Shown in pieces: positions 47,258 through 59,272 of a stretch of DNA of 64,000 bases. The stretch comes from Chalara sp. BL73 (lineage: Eukaryota; Ascomycota; Leotiomycetes; Helotiales), in the NCBI GenBank assembly GCA_918026815.1, contig CAKJVC010000201.1:62001-126000 (forward strand), written 5' to 3'. Made by a program: the position numbers and the translations under genes. The notes beneath the pieces were generated by a model, which was given only the letters and a program-made list of their open reading frames with translations, was not told where the DNA came from and did no database searches. Each line of letters opens with the position of its first letter. Position 1 is the stretch's first letter.

Positions 47258-47947
47258 CAGAGCTTGAGTGACATTCATTTCACTCGCAAACATGTTCAGA
47301 CGCGTCAGGACGTTCTTCTCGCTGACTTGCTCAACAATATAGAGTGGGAACTATACGGCCATGAGCTTGGAATAATGGTCACGATCTACATGCTTAAGTA
47401 CCGACTCGACAAGGCCCAGAGGGAGCTGAAGAAACGAGAAGCTTTTGATAGAAAAGAGAGGGGCAAAGAGGAGTTGTACAAATGGCTGCAAAAGATTAGT
47501 CTCCAGAGTAGTTGAGAATGCCATGACACTGATCGGTCTCAGAAAACATTACATTCTAGCCTGTCTGACTGCCAGAAATACGCCACCCAGCTCTATGACT
47601 TGCCCAGTCCGCGATATACTTGCCTTGAAGCATTACTATGTATCACTCTCACAACTCAGGCTGAAGACGAACATTGTTCAAATTGGCTTCGCTTCTCTCA
47701 AGTTTCAAACCACAATTATCTCAAATCATCAGAAGAGGTCGAGCTCGTACGCTTGGTTGGTGGCATCAACGAAACTCAGACTCTGCTTAGCTGGATTGGG
47801 GAGGAGATCCAGGAGAGAAAGAAGGTACATGCACGTCGCTTGTTCGGACGGTGCCGTGACCAAGGCAATCCAGAATTCGGTCATGTCTGTGCCGTTTGCG
47901 AAAACCAAGCGCCTGCAGAATGGAAGAAGAGTCTTCTGCAATCATAG
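47258..47947 (+). pseudogene. Hypothetical gene with an in-frame stop
   Basis: One frame reads as protein from an acceptor-like TTCAG at about 47257 to TAG at 47945-47947, except for a single TGA at 47513-47515. Before the stop are HVQTRQDVLLADLLNNIEWE and a charged helix (KAQRELKKREAFDRKERG). After it follow SLSDCQKYATQLYDLPSP, VRLVGGINETQTLL, and a C-terminal CAVCENQAPAEWKK. No start codon is seen in this frame, so a 5' exon is missing or further upstream. No intron of workable size removes the TGA. I do not recognise the family. It could be a recent nonsense allele or a sequencing error. Confidence 0.45.
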
Positions 47948-49298
47948 AGAGCTTGCTCAATATAGTCTTTTGCCAAGTTCACTAGAGGCTCTCTGGTGAG
48001 GTATCAACGAATCGGGCCATAGCCGCGCGCTTCGTAGTCGCGATTTGCGCCGGCCGTATGACCAATAACTTAACACGAGTATAGATTTGGTAAAGTGGAT
48101 GTAAGCTGCGTCCGCTAGGCTCGTAACTCAGTTTCAACCATGGACTCGATCGACATATGCATGTTTTCTTCTTGGAGAAATCTTTGAGAACCTCTTGCCC
48201 CATTCAACCAAGGCTGTGTAATGTAGCAGGTCCCCCGACCTTGCAATATGAGAAGTTTTCCATAATATTCTCGACCGAATGTTTATTTTTTTCTTCTTCA
48301 CAAGAAGACCAAAAGATGGTCTATTGGATATTTAAAATAGATTTTGGTCGATTTCTCCAACCAGCCACCACATCGGAAACTTGAAACTTGAAGCGAACAT
48401 AAAAGTTGGAGCGGAAGTGTTTTACGGTAGCTTCCGCCCCCTAGTAAAAATCTTATTCCCGCGTCCTAAGCTAGTAATGTTGCTGGTAGAGAAGCACGAT
48501 CATCAGGATTTCGCCGAATTTGAAGTATGTCATGACTCAAAGACAGAACAGCTTTTCGCGAATCCTAAGGCATCAGAATGATCTCGATTGAAAGAGGATA
48601 TAAGTGCATGAAGTCAAGAATTGTCATTAGGTAAGCCTAGCGAAGTCACCGTAAAAACGTATATTATTTAAATTGGGTTCTCTTGGCCCTCCAATCCGGG
48701 AATTTGGTTGAATCTCGTATTATTTTCTTCGATAGTCTCTAGTAAGCTTAGGTGACCTCCCTACTTCACCGGAAAATGGATATAATACTTTGGAATCATC
48801 GCTGCAGAACGCAGCCGGCATACAGCCTTGTATGCGGCCGCCATGGTCCTCAATTTCACGATTATTGAACAACCCGCAGGTAAAATCAAGGCCAGACTGA
48901 CATCTATAAATGGGTAAAACACGCTGCGCCATTACTAGAGCGAGGGGCAAAGTGGATTCAGGCAAGTAAAAATGCTTATGCAGATCACCAGCAGTGCCGC
49001 AAGTGCGGCCCAAGACGCTAGACTCGCTCCTGAGTGGTCGTCAATTACGATGCAGCGGCACAGCATGGATAGAAATGCACATCCTTGATGAGGCTCGGTC
49101 CAACCCCTTACTTCCATATTTGATGATTCGCCTGATATTTAGAAACTTTTGAAGGTGGAATAACTGATAATTGGTCGATTCTCCCGGGACCAGCTGATGG
49201 TCCTCATTTCTTTTTGACTATATGAGCCGTGGAACATCCACTTCCTGGAGATGGCTTGCCTTGTATGTTCGTAATAATTTGTGTATATACTATTCAAC
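47948..49298. other. Intergenic region
   Basis: Several short frames (for example 48720-49013 minus) without recognisable domains. The last 100 bases are the leader of the CBM18 gene. Confidence 0.45.
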
Positions 49299-50593
49299 AT
49301 GCGCGTCCTCGCAATTTTCATGGTGACGTTGACCACAATCAACGCACAGATTGATCAATCATTCTCGTAAGATTTCGCTGCTCTCCTATATCTCCAGCGC
49401 TCAGCTAAGAGGATACAGTCCCTACCACGCTCTTTTAACTCGTGACAATCCAACAAGTGTCGATGGAAATTGTGGAAGCAATTCGGCAACGAATGCCACA
49501 TGCTTGCTTAGCGAATTTGGAAACTGCTGTTCTGGCAAAGGCTACTGTGGTAAAACTGCAGATTACTGCGAAGGCGAATGCCAGTCTGGATTTGGAACAT
49601 GCAACACTGCCAGTGGCAAGCAATCAGTCAGCACCAGTGGCTCTTGTGGTGCTACCCAAACCTCGAATATCACATGCCAAGGTAGCGAGTTTGGCAACTG
49701 CTGTTCCCGTCTAGGATTTTGCGGCAAAAACTCAAGCTATTGTGGAACTGGATGTCAAAGCGGATTCGGAAGCTGTGGAGAAACTGGCGGGTCTCCAAGT
49801 ACTTCGTTGCCTGTATCATTACCAGTCTCAACCTCGACTGCGATTTCAACTTCATCTAGTCCATCATCTACTCAACCGGCAGGTGCAGTCAGTGTTGATG
49901 GCAATTGCGGGAGCAATTCCGCAATTGGAGCAACGTGCCTAGGCAGTGAGTTTGGGGATTGTTGTTCAAGCCTTGGGTACTGTGGAGGGAATTCCAGCTA
50001 GTAAGTAAAGTCGAAGACATTTTTCCTTCAGACAAAATCTAGGAGACCTTTTTGCCTCAAGTAATCATGAACCAAGTGCTGACTTTGATCATGGCAGCTG
50101 TGACACAGGATGTCAATTGACATTCGGAAGCTGTACCTCTTCGAACAGCGCAGCTTCCAACACTACCTTATCAAATACAACAAATTCCACCAACGGAACA
50201 AATCATTCCTCTTCCCCCCCCGACAGTGTCCTCAGCACTGGGGGAAAGGCTGGAGTTGGCATTGCAGCAGGGGTCATTGCCCTGGCTGCCTTTGGTTTAT
50301 TATTGTGGTACGTCCGTAGGCGACGGAGAAACCGTCGTGCAGTGTTAGAACTCCCTGGGCGAACCCCGACTGATTTCGAGTCCCCACTCCAGATATCGCC
50401 AGTTGCTAAGCCCGAGAAGCCACCCACGGTTGAAATGGCTACAACGATACCAGCTTCAGAAATGGACGGGGCTGGGCGTCAATGGCCGGCTGATGCTACC
50501 GAAATGGCAGCAGCTGGAGAGAATCGAGAGTTGCAACAAGCGTGGGTGCAGGACCGGGCTAATGCAGGATATAATGGCTACCGAAGGAATTAA
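49299..50593 (+). CDS. Membrane-anchored protein with three chitin-binding (CBM18) domains
   Basis: Three exons, 49299-49366, 49419-50000 and 50098-50593, join in phase to 381 residues. Exon 1 is a signal peptide (MRVLAIFMVTLTTINAQ). Three hevein-type CBM18 modules follow, each with the spacing CG...TC....FGNCCS..G.CG....YC...CQ.GFG.C. They lie at about residues 33-75, 82-125 and 152-200, and the third is interrupted by intron 2 between its last Cys pairs. A Ser/Thr/Asn-rich stalk leads to one membrane helix (GVGIAAGVIALAAFGLLLWYV) and a very basic stop (RRRRRNRR). The cytoplasmic tail is about 95 residues. The protein should bind chitin at the outer face; with a tail it could sense the wall. 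Which ligand or partner the tail uses cannot be told. Confidence 0.88.
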
Positions 50594-51852
50594 GCACGAT
50601 AGCATCGAATTCAATTGTAAAAAATAAGTCTCGTACGCTCTTAATCATATGTGTCAGCAATGGCCATGATGATCTTCCAGCATTGCCAACCATTTCTGCA
50701 GCCTCCTTCTGATTCGTGATCACCAATCAAACCGAGCGGCCGCGTACGTTTTGGTCCTCTCAGCGATTGCGGTAATATATCTCCAGATGCTTTTCAATTC
50801 TGAAATCCTTTCATGCTTTGCCAAATACCCAAGATAACCTTTGTATAAAGCTTTCCAGTCTGTGCCATGCAGGCCTAGCTTGCGAGCTTCGAGGAACCAT
50901 GACATGCCATCTAGAAGTCTCGATCGCCAGATCATGAAGAGTATTATTTCAGGCATCAAACCAATCGTCAATCCTATGGTGCGTCAATATCGACTTTCCT
51001 AGCCGTGATTTGGATATCATTTTAAAGATCCCGAAGCAAGCTGGGTAAAACGGTAGGCTGAATTCTTCTGGCTCGCCCTGAACATTTACCAATGTTATTC
51101 TCTTGCTAGGTCCACTAGCAAGATGGGCACACCTCATCTACGAAATTCAATGCAAAGACATCTTGGATTCCGTGCCTGCCAGGATAAACTACAATGACCT
51201 CACAGCCTAAAGGCAGATCTGTCTCCGGCCCCTGCCAAAAAACACCTGCTGCTCAATTCAAAATCTTGATCTCCCGGTTTAGGACGCCACCCGCTAGCAA
51301 GGATCTTGGAACCGGTATACTAAAACGCCGGTATGTATACCGGCTACATCGTAGTTAGAACGTGCTTCGAAACGAATAGACCACTTAGCTGCAGTCTTCC
51401 ATCTGTTCAACAAAGATCTGATAGCTAGAGTATATCCATTCCATACACATCCGGGGCCCGCCAGATGCTAAACCACAACCTCACCCGACCGTCGCTAACA
51501 CGCCTTCTATGTCAAACAAGTATCGACAGGAAGTTGGAAATCGCTAAGCTGAATATGATACACCGTGGTTCTGTTCAGTTGTCTGGCGCTCGCCCAAGCT
51601 TGACAACAGAGACGCAAATGGTCAGCTATATATGTTAGTAGGTTGGTGTGCCAGTCGACAGAGACATGACGAGAAGGTCGTACACTCTTAATAACAGCTT
51701 TCGCGGAGATTATTTTGTAACATCTTGCTTGAAGTGATGAAATCTGATGTGGTGTACGTGGCTACAATCAATTTATACATCCCTTTACAAAGTATCAAGC
51801 ATTTATAAGCCTATTTTCGTGTCCAATATGTCTACCTGTACATCAAGCTGCT
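50594..51852. other. Intergenic region with a possible gene remnant
   Basis: Minus-strand frames at 50949-51137 (MRCAHLASGPSKRIT...) and 50720-50971 have protein-like composition and could be two exons of a small or degraded gene, but I recognise neither and no clear splice pair joins them. Confidence 0.3.
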
Positions 51853-53475
51853 TCAAGCATTCGCTGCCGCTTTCTCCTTAGCCAACTCTTCAATGGTATT
51901 TGCCACGATTCCCATAGGATCAAAGCTCGCCATTTCCTTCTCTAGCTCGGTGGCTCTGGCCTTATACTTTGGATTTGCCAAAACCTCTTCTACGGACTCC
52001 CTGACCTGCTCAACAGTTGGGGTCTGCGTTCTCAAATTAATGGCCACTCCTGCCCATTCAGCACGCGCGGCAACCTCGATCTTATCTTCCGATATACCGG
52101 CAGCAACGAGGGGAGTTCCGTTGCCGATCGCATGCTGGAACGCGCCATATCCGCAGTTTGTGACGAAGACTGCGCAGTGCGGGAGGAGCTCGTCAAACGG
52201 AATGAAATCCACCACACGTGCATTTTCTGGCACAGCCGTACCTGCTGGCAGTACCGCGCCTTTCGTGCCAAGTGCTACAACGACGAGGATATCTGGGTTG
52301 GATGCGAAAGCGGCCATCGTGGGAATGATGAGCTCGTCATAGTTCACCGCAACAGAACCCTGAGATACCGCGACTATCGTCTTCGTTTTGTTGTCGGTCA
52401 CTTCACTCCACCAGCTTGGGACATTCGTAAAGGGGTCGCGATGGCCCTTTGGCAACCCTCCGACAAAGCGTACGTGAGCTGGCGCATCGCTACGAGGATA
52501 CTCAACAGAAGGAGTACACATTTGAAGAAAGCGGTCTGGCGAGAAAAAGGAAGCTTCTATGAAGAGTATGCCACCGTTCTTCGCGCCTAGCTTATTAAGC
52601 TCCTCTTCGAATACCTTTTGAGGGGCAACCATCACCTCCTCCTTTAGGCCCTTGTTCATCGCCTTGTTACGCTCCCGCCCTGCCGGCGAAGGGTCTGGCA
52701 GGAGACCGGTGCCAAATGGTGCAGCGTCATCACTCAGCAATGTCATTGGAATAATTCCAATATTGATAACTGCATCTGCCTGATATCCCGGAGCACCATA
52801 TCGAGTAGGAATATGTCCCAGAAACATACCTTCATTCATGTTGATGATTGGCCTGCCTGGGTGCGTTTCTTTAAGTTTCTTTAATGCCTTTTGGAAACTC
52901 TCATGCTGCGAAGGAATTGTCCGAATGAAGCAGTGCTCTGTGTCAAATAGAAGCTGTGCAGGCCCCGGCGGCAAAGTCTGAAACATGAAATATCAGCTAA
53001 TAACCAAAACAACAGTGATAGATAAGTAATAGGCTAGTTTGTCTCTTGCATTGAGCTCTTGACTAAGAAGGCCTTTTGTTTTAAGACCTGGAAGGAAATG
53101 CACTGGGCAGCCTCACATTTCTCTCCTAAATCCAAGAGTCAGTTCACATCTTGCTTGAGTGATCATTATAACTTGTACTTGCCGGCCACTTGCTCGCGAT
53201 GTCGTCGTTGAAGTTTTCGCTGAAAGCAGCATACCCTTCAATTGGTGCGTAGGATGCACCGATTGAATCCAAATATTTCTTAAATGGCGGGCTGGCAAGG
53301 AATGTCACTTCGTAACCCCGACTGATTAGATCTTTGGCGATTGCACGGATCGGCATAAAATGCCCATATATTGGTGTGCAGCCTGACATTAGTTAGAACC
53401 TAATTCGATAAAAGTTGCAAGATGTGATTAAAACTACATACCAATCAAGATCAGGGGTTTCGTTGGCGATGTCAT
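51853..53475 (-). CDS. UDP-glycosyltransferase (GT1 family, MGT-like)
   Basis: Three exons, 53442-53475, 53183-53382 and 51853-52977, join in phase to 452 residues. Intron 1 is GTATGT to GTCAG. Intron 2 needs a GC donor (GCAAGT) to TTTCAG, 205 bp. The N-terminal Rossmann half begins KPLILIGCTPIYGHFMPI, with the acceptor-site His seen in GT1 enzymes. The C-terminal half has VAVSQGSVA, VDFIPFDELLPHCAVFVTNCGYG and FQHAIGNGTPLVAA, the donor-binding region. In it the usual HGG is NCGYG. GT1 enzymes move sugar from a UDP-sugar to small molecules in the cytosol. The acceptor is unknown; xenobiotic or secondary-metabolite glucosylation is plausible given the SDR and regulator genes that follow. Confidence 0.85.
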
Positions 53476-54942
53476 GTTTAACGGGCTACTGGTAGCTAAA
53501 TTAACCGCAAGGGCTAATATACAAACACTGAAGAAAAGGTTTGAACGATGAAGACAAGATTCATTATCCCCGTCTAATCTCCCTGAGCTCGAACTTATAT
53601 AGACTGGAAATCAAGGCTGACGGCATGAGACGGCTACCAAATAGGCGTCTACGTATTCCTATCATTGGGGCTGAAAATGAGGTTCAACTAAGAATATCAA
53701 GGTCTTCGGGAAGTGGCGAATCAAAGACGCAGGCCGGCATGATTAACAAATGAAAACTAGCTTCTAGACACCTCCCCCTTGTAGCCATGCCTCAACTTAA
53801 CTCATCTTCGTGTATCCCAACGTCCGCTAAACCTAATTAGCTTAATGCTTACAGGATTGTACATACACTATACTGAGTTTGTTGCGGTGGACAGGAGATC
53901 TCGGCTCTCTACAGAAGTAAGAACGGCGTCTTAAGCTTATCTAGGAGAGGCTGACTGGTAAAGCTTGGCTGTGGCGTTTGTAGTTGAGGCTCTACCTGCC
54001 AAAGCTCAGCTTTCCAGATTTTCAGTCATATTAAGATTAGTTAAATACAACAGTTTTTACATATAAAAACAAATTGCTAAAAACTAATAAAACTATGTTT
54101 GGAAACAATCATGCAAATTTCCTGGCACAATTTGTTCTTTGATGGGGGGGGGGGGGGCCATACTAGCCTTGTGGGGGCATCTGTAATTAACCTACTGATG
54201 GGGCGTAAAGACCCCTGAAAATGGGGTCAATTTGGCAGAGTTAGTGCCCCGGCTACCTGGGGCCCGCGATCAGTCAAAGGCGATGTTTTCAAAAATCTCA
54301 TACTCTTCGGCAGAAATGAAACCCGAATTCAAGGAACAACATGCTCTAGTATGTGCAGAGGGGGGAATAAGGTTCTTTTTCAGCCGGAGCTGCACAGCAA
54401 AAAGACCCACTTCTCATCCCCCTGACCTTGGAACTGTCCATCAGCTACTTAAAAATGGACAAGAAAGACCGCTTCATGAGTACATGCGCCGCTGTAGCAG
54501 CATATCTGGTCGAATCGACGAGACACACTGTTCACAATAAGCTTGAATGTCTAAATTACCAACGATGCGACTGTTGGTAGCTCAGAACCCTAGATTGTGC
54601 GATGTCTATCAGCTAAGAAAAGCCAGATCTTGTGCAGTGTCGTTGATACCAATAAAGTTCTTTGTGGGGATCAATTCATGATGGCGAGAGTTGTGCAAAG
54701 ATATCCTATGGATAGAAAAAATACTTCAGCTACAAGTGACATATAACGCTACTATTAGCCCAAACAGTTAAATCATCTTCCTAGGAATTGCGTAAAAGGC
54801 AGAGGAGATAGCTAACAATACGATATAATACTATTAGAGTGAGGTATCTGCTCCGCAAACTATTTGAGTTTCGAACGTAATTTATCGCCGCGGCCACTTG
54901 TTGGTATCTAATCGAGGTATTAAATCCCATGGTTTCGAAATC
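53476..54942. other. Intergenic region with a 14-base G-run
   Basis: Non-coding, with a G-run at about 54144-54157 followed by GC-rich sequence up to about 54270 that contrasts with AT-rich flanks. It could be the remains of a transposon end, but I found no terminal repeat or target duplication. The frame 54232-54540 has no recognisable domain. Confidence 0.4.
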
Positions 54943-55884
54943 TCAACCTGTCCTTGCCTCAAGCTCCTTCTCTGTCCAGTCCCAGAGCTTTTGCGCCAAC
55001 TCGGGACTCTGTGTCCACCTCTTCCCCCGACCAGCCTTTCCCACAGGTTCGTAGTACTCGCCCGACTTGACATTCTCGGCAGTCGAAGCCCAAAGCTGAT
55101 TCAGCACACCAGTCTTAACTTCGACACCAAGAAAGGCTGCGGTAACCATCCATGCGATTCGCATGATGAAGCTGTTATCGCTCATGGTGTTAGGCAAGTT
55201 GGTATTTACGAGCCCTGGGTTGAGAACCGGCACTTTGATCTGAGGATACAGCCTTGAAAACTGCTGCGCAAAGAGAATGTTGGCGAGCTTGCTCTGGCCG
55301 TATCGCGCGATTGTGCTAATTTCCCGAGCCTCGGTTTTGAGTACATCGAACATTATCCCTTGGTCTTTTGGTGCGTACTGGTGGGCTGAGGACGCGACAA
55401 CGACTACGCGAACGTCGGAGCCGCGCTGCTCAGCCGTCTTGAGCATGGTAGGAAGGAGGAGCTTGGACAAGAGTGCGTGGCCCATGTGGTTCGTACCAAA
55501 CTGGATTTCGTAGCCGTCCTTGGTCAAAGCCTCGGGGACGGACATAATACCGGCGTTGAGGAGCAGGACGTCAAGACGCTGAGATTGCTGGCAAAAGACC
55601 TTGGCTGCCTCGCGGATACTGTCAAAAGACATGAGGTCTATTTGGAGGATCTTGATGGGGGGAGCATTGGGGACCTGTGCCTTGATGTCGTCGATTGCCA
55701 GCTGGGCTTTACTAGTGCTGCGAGCGCCTAGCCAGATCTCCTCTGGGCCATGCTTAGCAAGCTTGAGGATGGACTGCTTGCCGAGGCCACTGTTTCCCCC
55801 AGTGACAATGATAACTTTGCCCTTCAAGGACGAAATGTCCTTGTTGGCGTCGAAGCGTACGCCTCTGCTTGGGAAGATCCCCAT
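54943..55884 (-). CDS. Short-chain dehydrogenase/reductase 1
   Basis: Intronless, 313 residues. Motifs in order: cofactor turn TGGNSGLG (about 29-36), ARST after beta-2, DLMSFDS, LLLNAGIM (about 107-114), VVASSAH with the catalytic Ser, and ARYGQSKLAN with the catalytic Tyr and Lys (Y-x3-K), then NPGLVNTNL. The layout is that of classical or extended SDRs similar to retinol-dehydrogenase-like (WWOX/RDH-type) reductases of fungal secondary metabolism. Cofactor NADP(H) or NAD(H); substrate unknown. It is divergent from the Zn2Cys6 regulator, with 444 bp between the start codons, so they probably share control. Confidence 0.9.
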   Translation of the reverse strand: MGIFPSRGVRFDANKDISSLKGKVIIVTGGNSGLGKQSILKLAKHGPEEIWLGARSTSKAQLAIDDIKAQVPNAPPIKILQIDLMSFDSIREAAKVFCQQSQRLDVLLLNAGIMSVPEALTKDGYEIQFGTNHMGHALLSKLLLPTMLKTAEQRGSDVRVVVVASSAHQYAPKDQGIMFDVLKTEAREISTIARYGQSKLANILFAQQFSRLYPQIKVPVLNPGLVNTNLPNTMSDNSFIMRIAWMVTAAFLGVEVKTGVLNQLWASTAENVKSGEYYEPVGKAGRGKRWTQSPELAQKLWDWTEKELEARTG

Positions 55885-56328
55885 CGTGTCGGGCGGACGG
55901 ACTAAACGGCCAAAGAGTACTATGTCGCTGGGGAACAGAGGTAGAAGAGTTATCGAGGGGGGTTAGATGCACAAAGGGTGATGTTAACTAAATTGAACGA
56001 ATAATGGGTTTGTCGGAAAGAAAGAAACTCTTGTTGCAAGATATGGGGCCATGGTGCCTCTCATATATCAAGACTACCTACGGACTTTATCACTCTTCCC
56101 CGAAAATAGTAACCCGGAATTTTAGAGAGCAATAAAGCGCTCATGTTGCTCTCTATGTTGCTACCATTGGCGTAGGTCCTGGTAAGGTGGAGTAAGGTAA
56201 TGGCATGATGGCTGTCGGAGAAGCTCGACGGTGCGGCCGCATGCTCCGCACTAGTGTACTATTCATGGTGTCCTGCTTCCTCCTCATCTGTGTATAGCCC
56301 ACATCTTGTCGTGCAGAAATTGGGAATT
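55885..56328. promoter_or_regulatory. Shared upstream region of SDR1 and the Zn2Cys6 regulator
   Basis: 444 bp between divergent start codons. Contains the palindrome TGCGGCCGCA at 56231-56241, followed by CTCCGCACTAG. CGG/CCG pairs are the usual binding unit of Zn2Cys6 proteins; a GCGGCCGC with a nearby GCACTAG recurs near 60805 upstream of SDR2. Confidence 0.45.
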
Positions 56329-58394
56329 ATGACCACCGCGCCCGAGCACCTGGCCTCGCGTGCGGAGCAGGCCTGCAGGGCCTGCAAGAAGCAAAAGCGA
56401 CGGTGCGATAAAACCGTCCCTGAATGCAGTCTCTGTCAACGAACCGGCCGGGTGTGTGAATACAATAACGAGACGGAACCACCGCCGACCGCGGCCGCAT
56501 TCGCAGCTCTGTGGAAAAGACTGGGCGAGCTTGAGGACCGCTTGAACACTCCACCTAATACCTTTGCTGGTGATGACACGTCGCCCGCCACTTCTCATCT
56601 CTCCTCATCTAGCGTTGGCAGGGCTCGCGATTCTGGAGAGCGCATCATCTCGCCAAGCCTGTTCACGGTCCCTGCCCAAGAGGAGCTCGAGTGCCCTGCG
56701 GCGCTGTTTCTCGATGTTGATTGCTTTATCTGGGCCGGGCTTCGGTTGCCGGCCCCGTCGGTCGGTATCCCTATGGTAAGAAGCACTCCCAAATGAGTAT
56801 GGAAAGGGCCGCCGTCAGCCTGCTCCGTTCGCTATGTACAATGTTGAACCGGGTATCCTGTTTTGCTCCTATGATGCCTGCTGGCATAGCGTTCCCCAGC
56901 CCCACGTTGGTAGCGGTTCTGTCATCGTGAGAAAATAAACTTACCTCCTAACTTTGCTCCAGGATGTTCTTGCTCTCCTTAGCCAAGGAAATGCCGTTGT
57001 TGATACGTCGGCCGACTATTTTAGCACTATTCATACTTGGATGCCCATCGTGTCTAAGAAGAGGATAGACCTTGGCATACCCGTTCGGAATGGAGGTCCT
57101 GACATTGCTATGCTGTTTCTTGCTATGAAATTGATCACTGCAGAGGCAGACGAGGTTACTAATGGTACCTTGTACTCCATAGCCAAGGGCTTCCTTAACA
57201 GCCTAGAAGCGAGTGGCATTGTCTCACTGCTCGCTCTTCAGGCCATGGTTCTTATCGCACTCTATGAGTACAGTCACTCCATATATCCTGCCGCCTGGAT
57301 GACCGTTGGTGCTTGTGCACGGTATGCCGAGATATTTGGGCTTTCGTGTGGAGAAATGGACGCGCTCTTTATGCGTCAAGTCGTACGTATATCTTGCCTT
57401 GGTTTTCAGCGTCTACGATGGCATCCTTGCGTCATACTAGGGACTTCGGCTGAACCTTTGGAATCAGACTACATGGACAGAAGCTGAAGAGAGAAGAAGA
57501 GTTTGGTGGGCCATATTCATTCTTGATAGGCTTATTTCCATGGGGAGTAGGAGGTCTTGCTCTGTTACAGAGCCGCCCCCAGATGGCAAACTGCCGGTCG
57601 ATGACGAAGCATGGGTACGAATCCTATCTCTGACTCTCTGTGCGTGTTTTTTGCCCAGTTTTGTGTACTAACAAAGTTCATTTTAGGATACCGGGGATGT
57701 AACCCGCGCTTTTGGGCTCGCTGTGTCCTCCCATTACCAAGTCCACCAATCCTGTTACGCCCGCCTCTGTCAAGCAGCCATCTACGTCGGTCGCGCTGAA
57801 GCCTACAGACGCGACAAGCAGCCCATGAGCAGCTTGCGCATCATGGAAATCATGTCTCTCGCTGAAGAACTCAGCGGCTTCAGCGCGGTTTTGGACAATA
57901 CACCCGGACTGTCTAATACTGACAACTTCATCCGCCTCCTCGCCCCCCGCTGCCTTATCCGCTCCGCACTCTTCATTGCTCTTGATGATTTTACCTGCCC
58001 AGAGAAGCTCATGCCAGAGGGGGGATATATAGTGTCCACAGGAGCAAAGACCGAAGAAGAACTCAAGATGCAGTCCCGTTCGATGCAGGCCGTCCAGCAG
58101 GCCAGCCAACAAGCGCATAGTCTTGCAATGGAACTCTCAACCATGATTGAGTTGCATGAGTCCTTACAGGGACGATTGGGCAAGGTCAGCCCGTTTATCC
58201 TTGACTTAATGTACTGTTCTATGGCAACATTTCACTGGTTCCTGGGAGAGAACGGGGACGACGCTAATCGGTTGAGCTTACAGGATTTAGCGCCTTTTAT
58301 GGACATGTTAGGGACAAGATGGAGGTTGAGCAAGAAGTATATCGAGATTGCTAGCTTTCACGATGTGTCAAAGAGAATGCGAAACAATAGCTAG
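56329..58394 (+). CDS. Zn2Cys6 transcription factor with fungal-specific regulatory domain
   Basis: Four exons, 56329-56775, 56963-57382, 57468-57614 and 57687-58394, all joined in phase 0, giving 573 residues. The ATG chosen is the one beginning MTTAPEHLASRAEQ; another lies 25 codons upstream in frame. The binuclear cluster is CRACKKQKRRCDK...CSLCQRTGRVC (about 16-43, C-x2-C-x6-C-x6-C-x2-C-x6-C). A linker with a short helix (WKRLGELEDRL) follows. The middle homology region starts about residue 150 (STIHTWMPIVSKK) and includes EEERRRVWWAIFILDRLIS-like sequence, the conserved core of the fungal_trans domain. It should bind CGG-containing sites in the nucleus and control neighbouring genes; the targets are inferred from position. 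No damage is seen. Confidence 0.9.
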
Positions 58395-59272
58395 CTTGGA
58401 GCTAAAGCGGCATGTGATTCTAAGGCGAGAGAGGCTGGCTTATTGTGTGAACACGGCTTTGTCCATCTTTTTTTTCTCCAGTGTTTAATTCTTTGTGAAG
58501 TAGCGTGGGATATAGGTCAAATATATGCAACGCGGCGTCTACGCCTTGGGACGTAGGAGAATGTAACTTGCATAGAAGCTCGGTCATCTGTCCGACCTCG
58601 TTTCTTCCCCCAAGATCCAATAACCCATGGCACGCCTGTGCGCAAGAGCCTGAGAGCACCGCATAAGCCTTCACAGCTGATGGCTCGCAGAACCTTGTTG
58701 CGCTCTCCCCATCTCCACATGCCCGCAAAGCTCCGTATCCGCAAAGCTTGCTCCCCCGAGCCTAAAAGCCCCCTTCGTTCGAGATCAACAGGACAAGATA
58801 GCAGATGCGCATGACGGCACGCCAAAGCAATCCGAAGGGTAGGGCTGCGAGATGCGAGGTCTCGCATCTACATGCCATGCACGGGAATGGAAGTCAAGAC
58901 TCGGACAAGAAAGCCTTATTTCATGAATTTTATCGTGTTTGAAAAGCTAAGAAGAGACCCCCAAAAAATTTAATATATTAAGATGTATATATTTATCAGC
59001 ATGCAGACTCCTCCATGTTCAGAGGAATAAAGGCGCAATCAGACTCTTCAAAAGCCTTGGAATCGACTCTAGCTCGTAGTGATGATGATATGATGTCTAA
59101 CCCACATAAAAGTTTTCCTTCCTGTTTGGAGAAGGAAATATAATGCGTGCAAAAAAGAACACCCATGTTACCAGGAAAGACCCTTCCACTCCTTCCCTAA
59201 GATCCTATTCCTGTCGCATATGCTCCTAAGCTTGTTCTGCTACAATCCATCATGGCTGGGTAGTATAGCCAT
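58395..59272. other. Intergenic region between convergent genes
   Basis: 3' flanks of the regulator and SDR2; minus-strand frames around 58420-58867 have no recognisable domain. Confidence 0.45.

Noticed and set aside
54090..54540. Second transposon end around the G-run
   Set aside because: GC-rich contrast only; no terminal repeat, target duplication or transposase similarity found.
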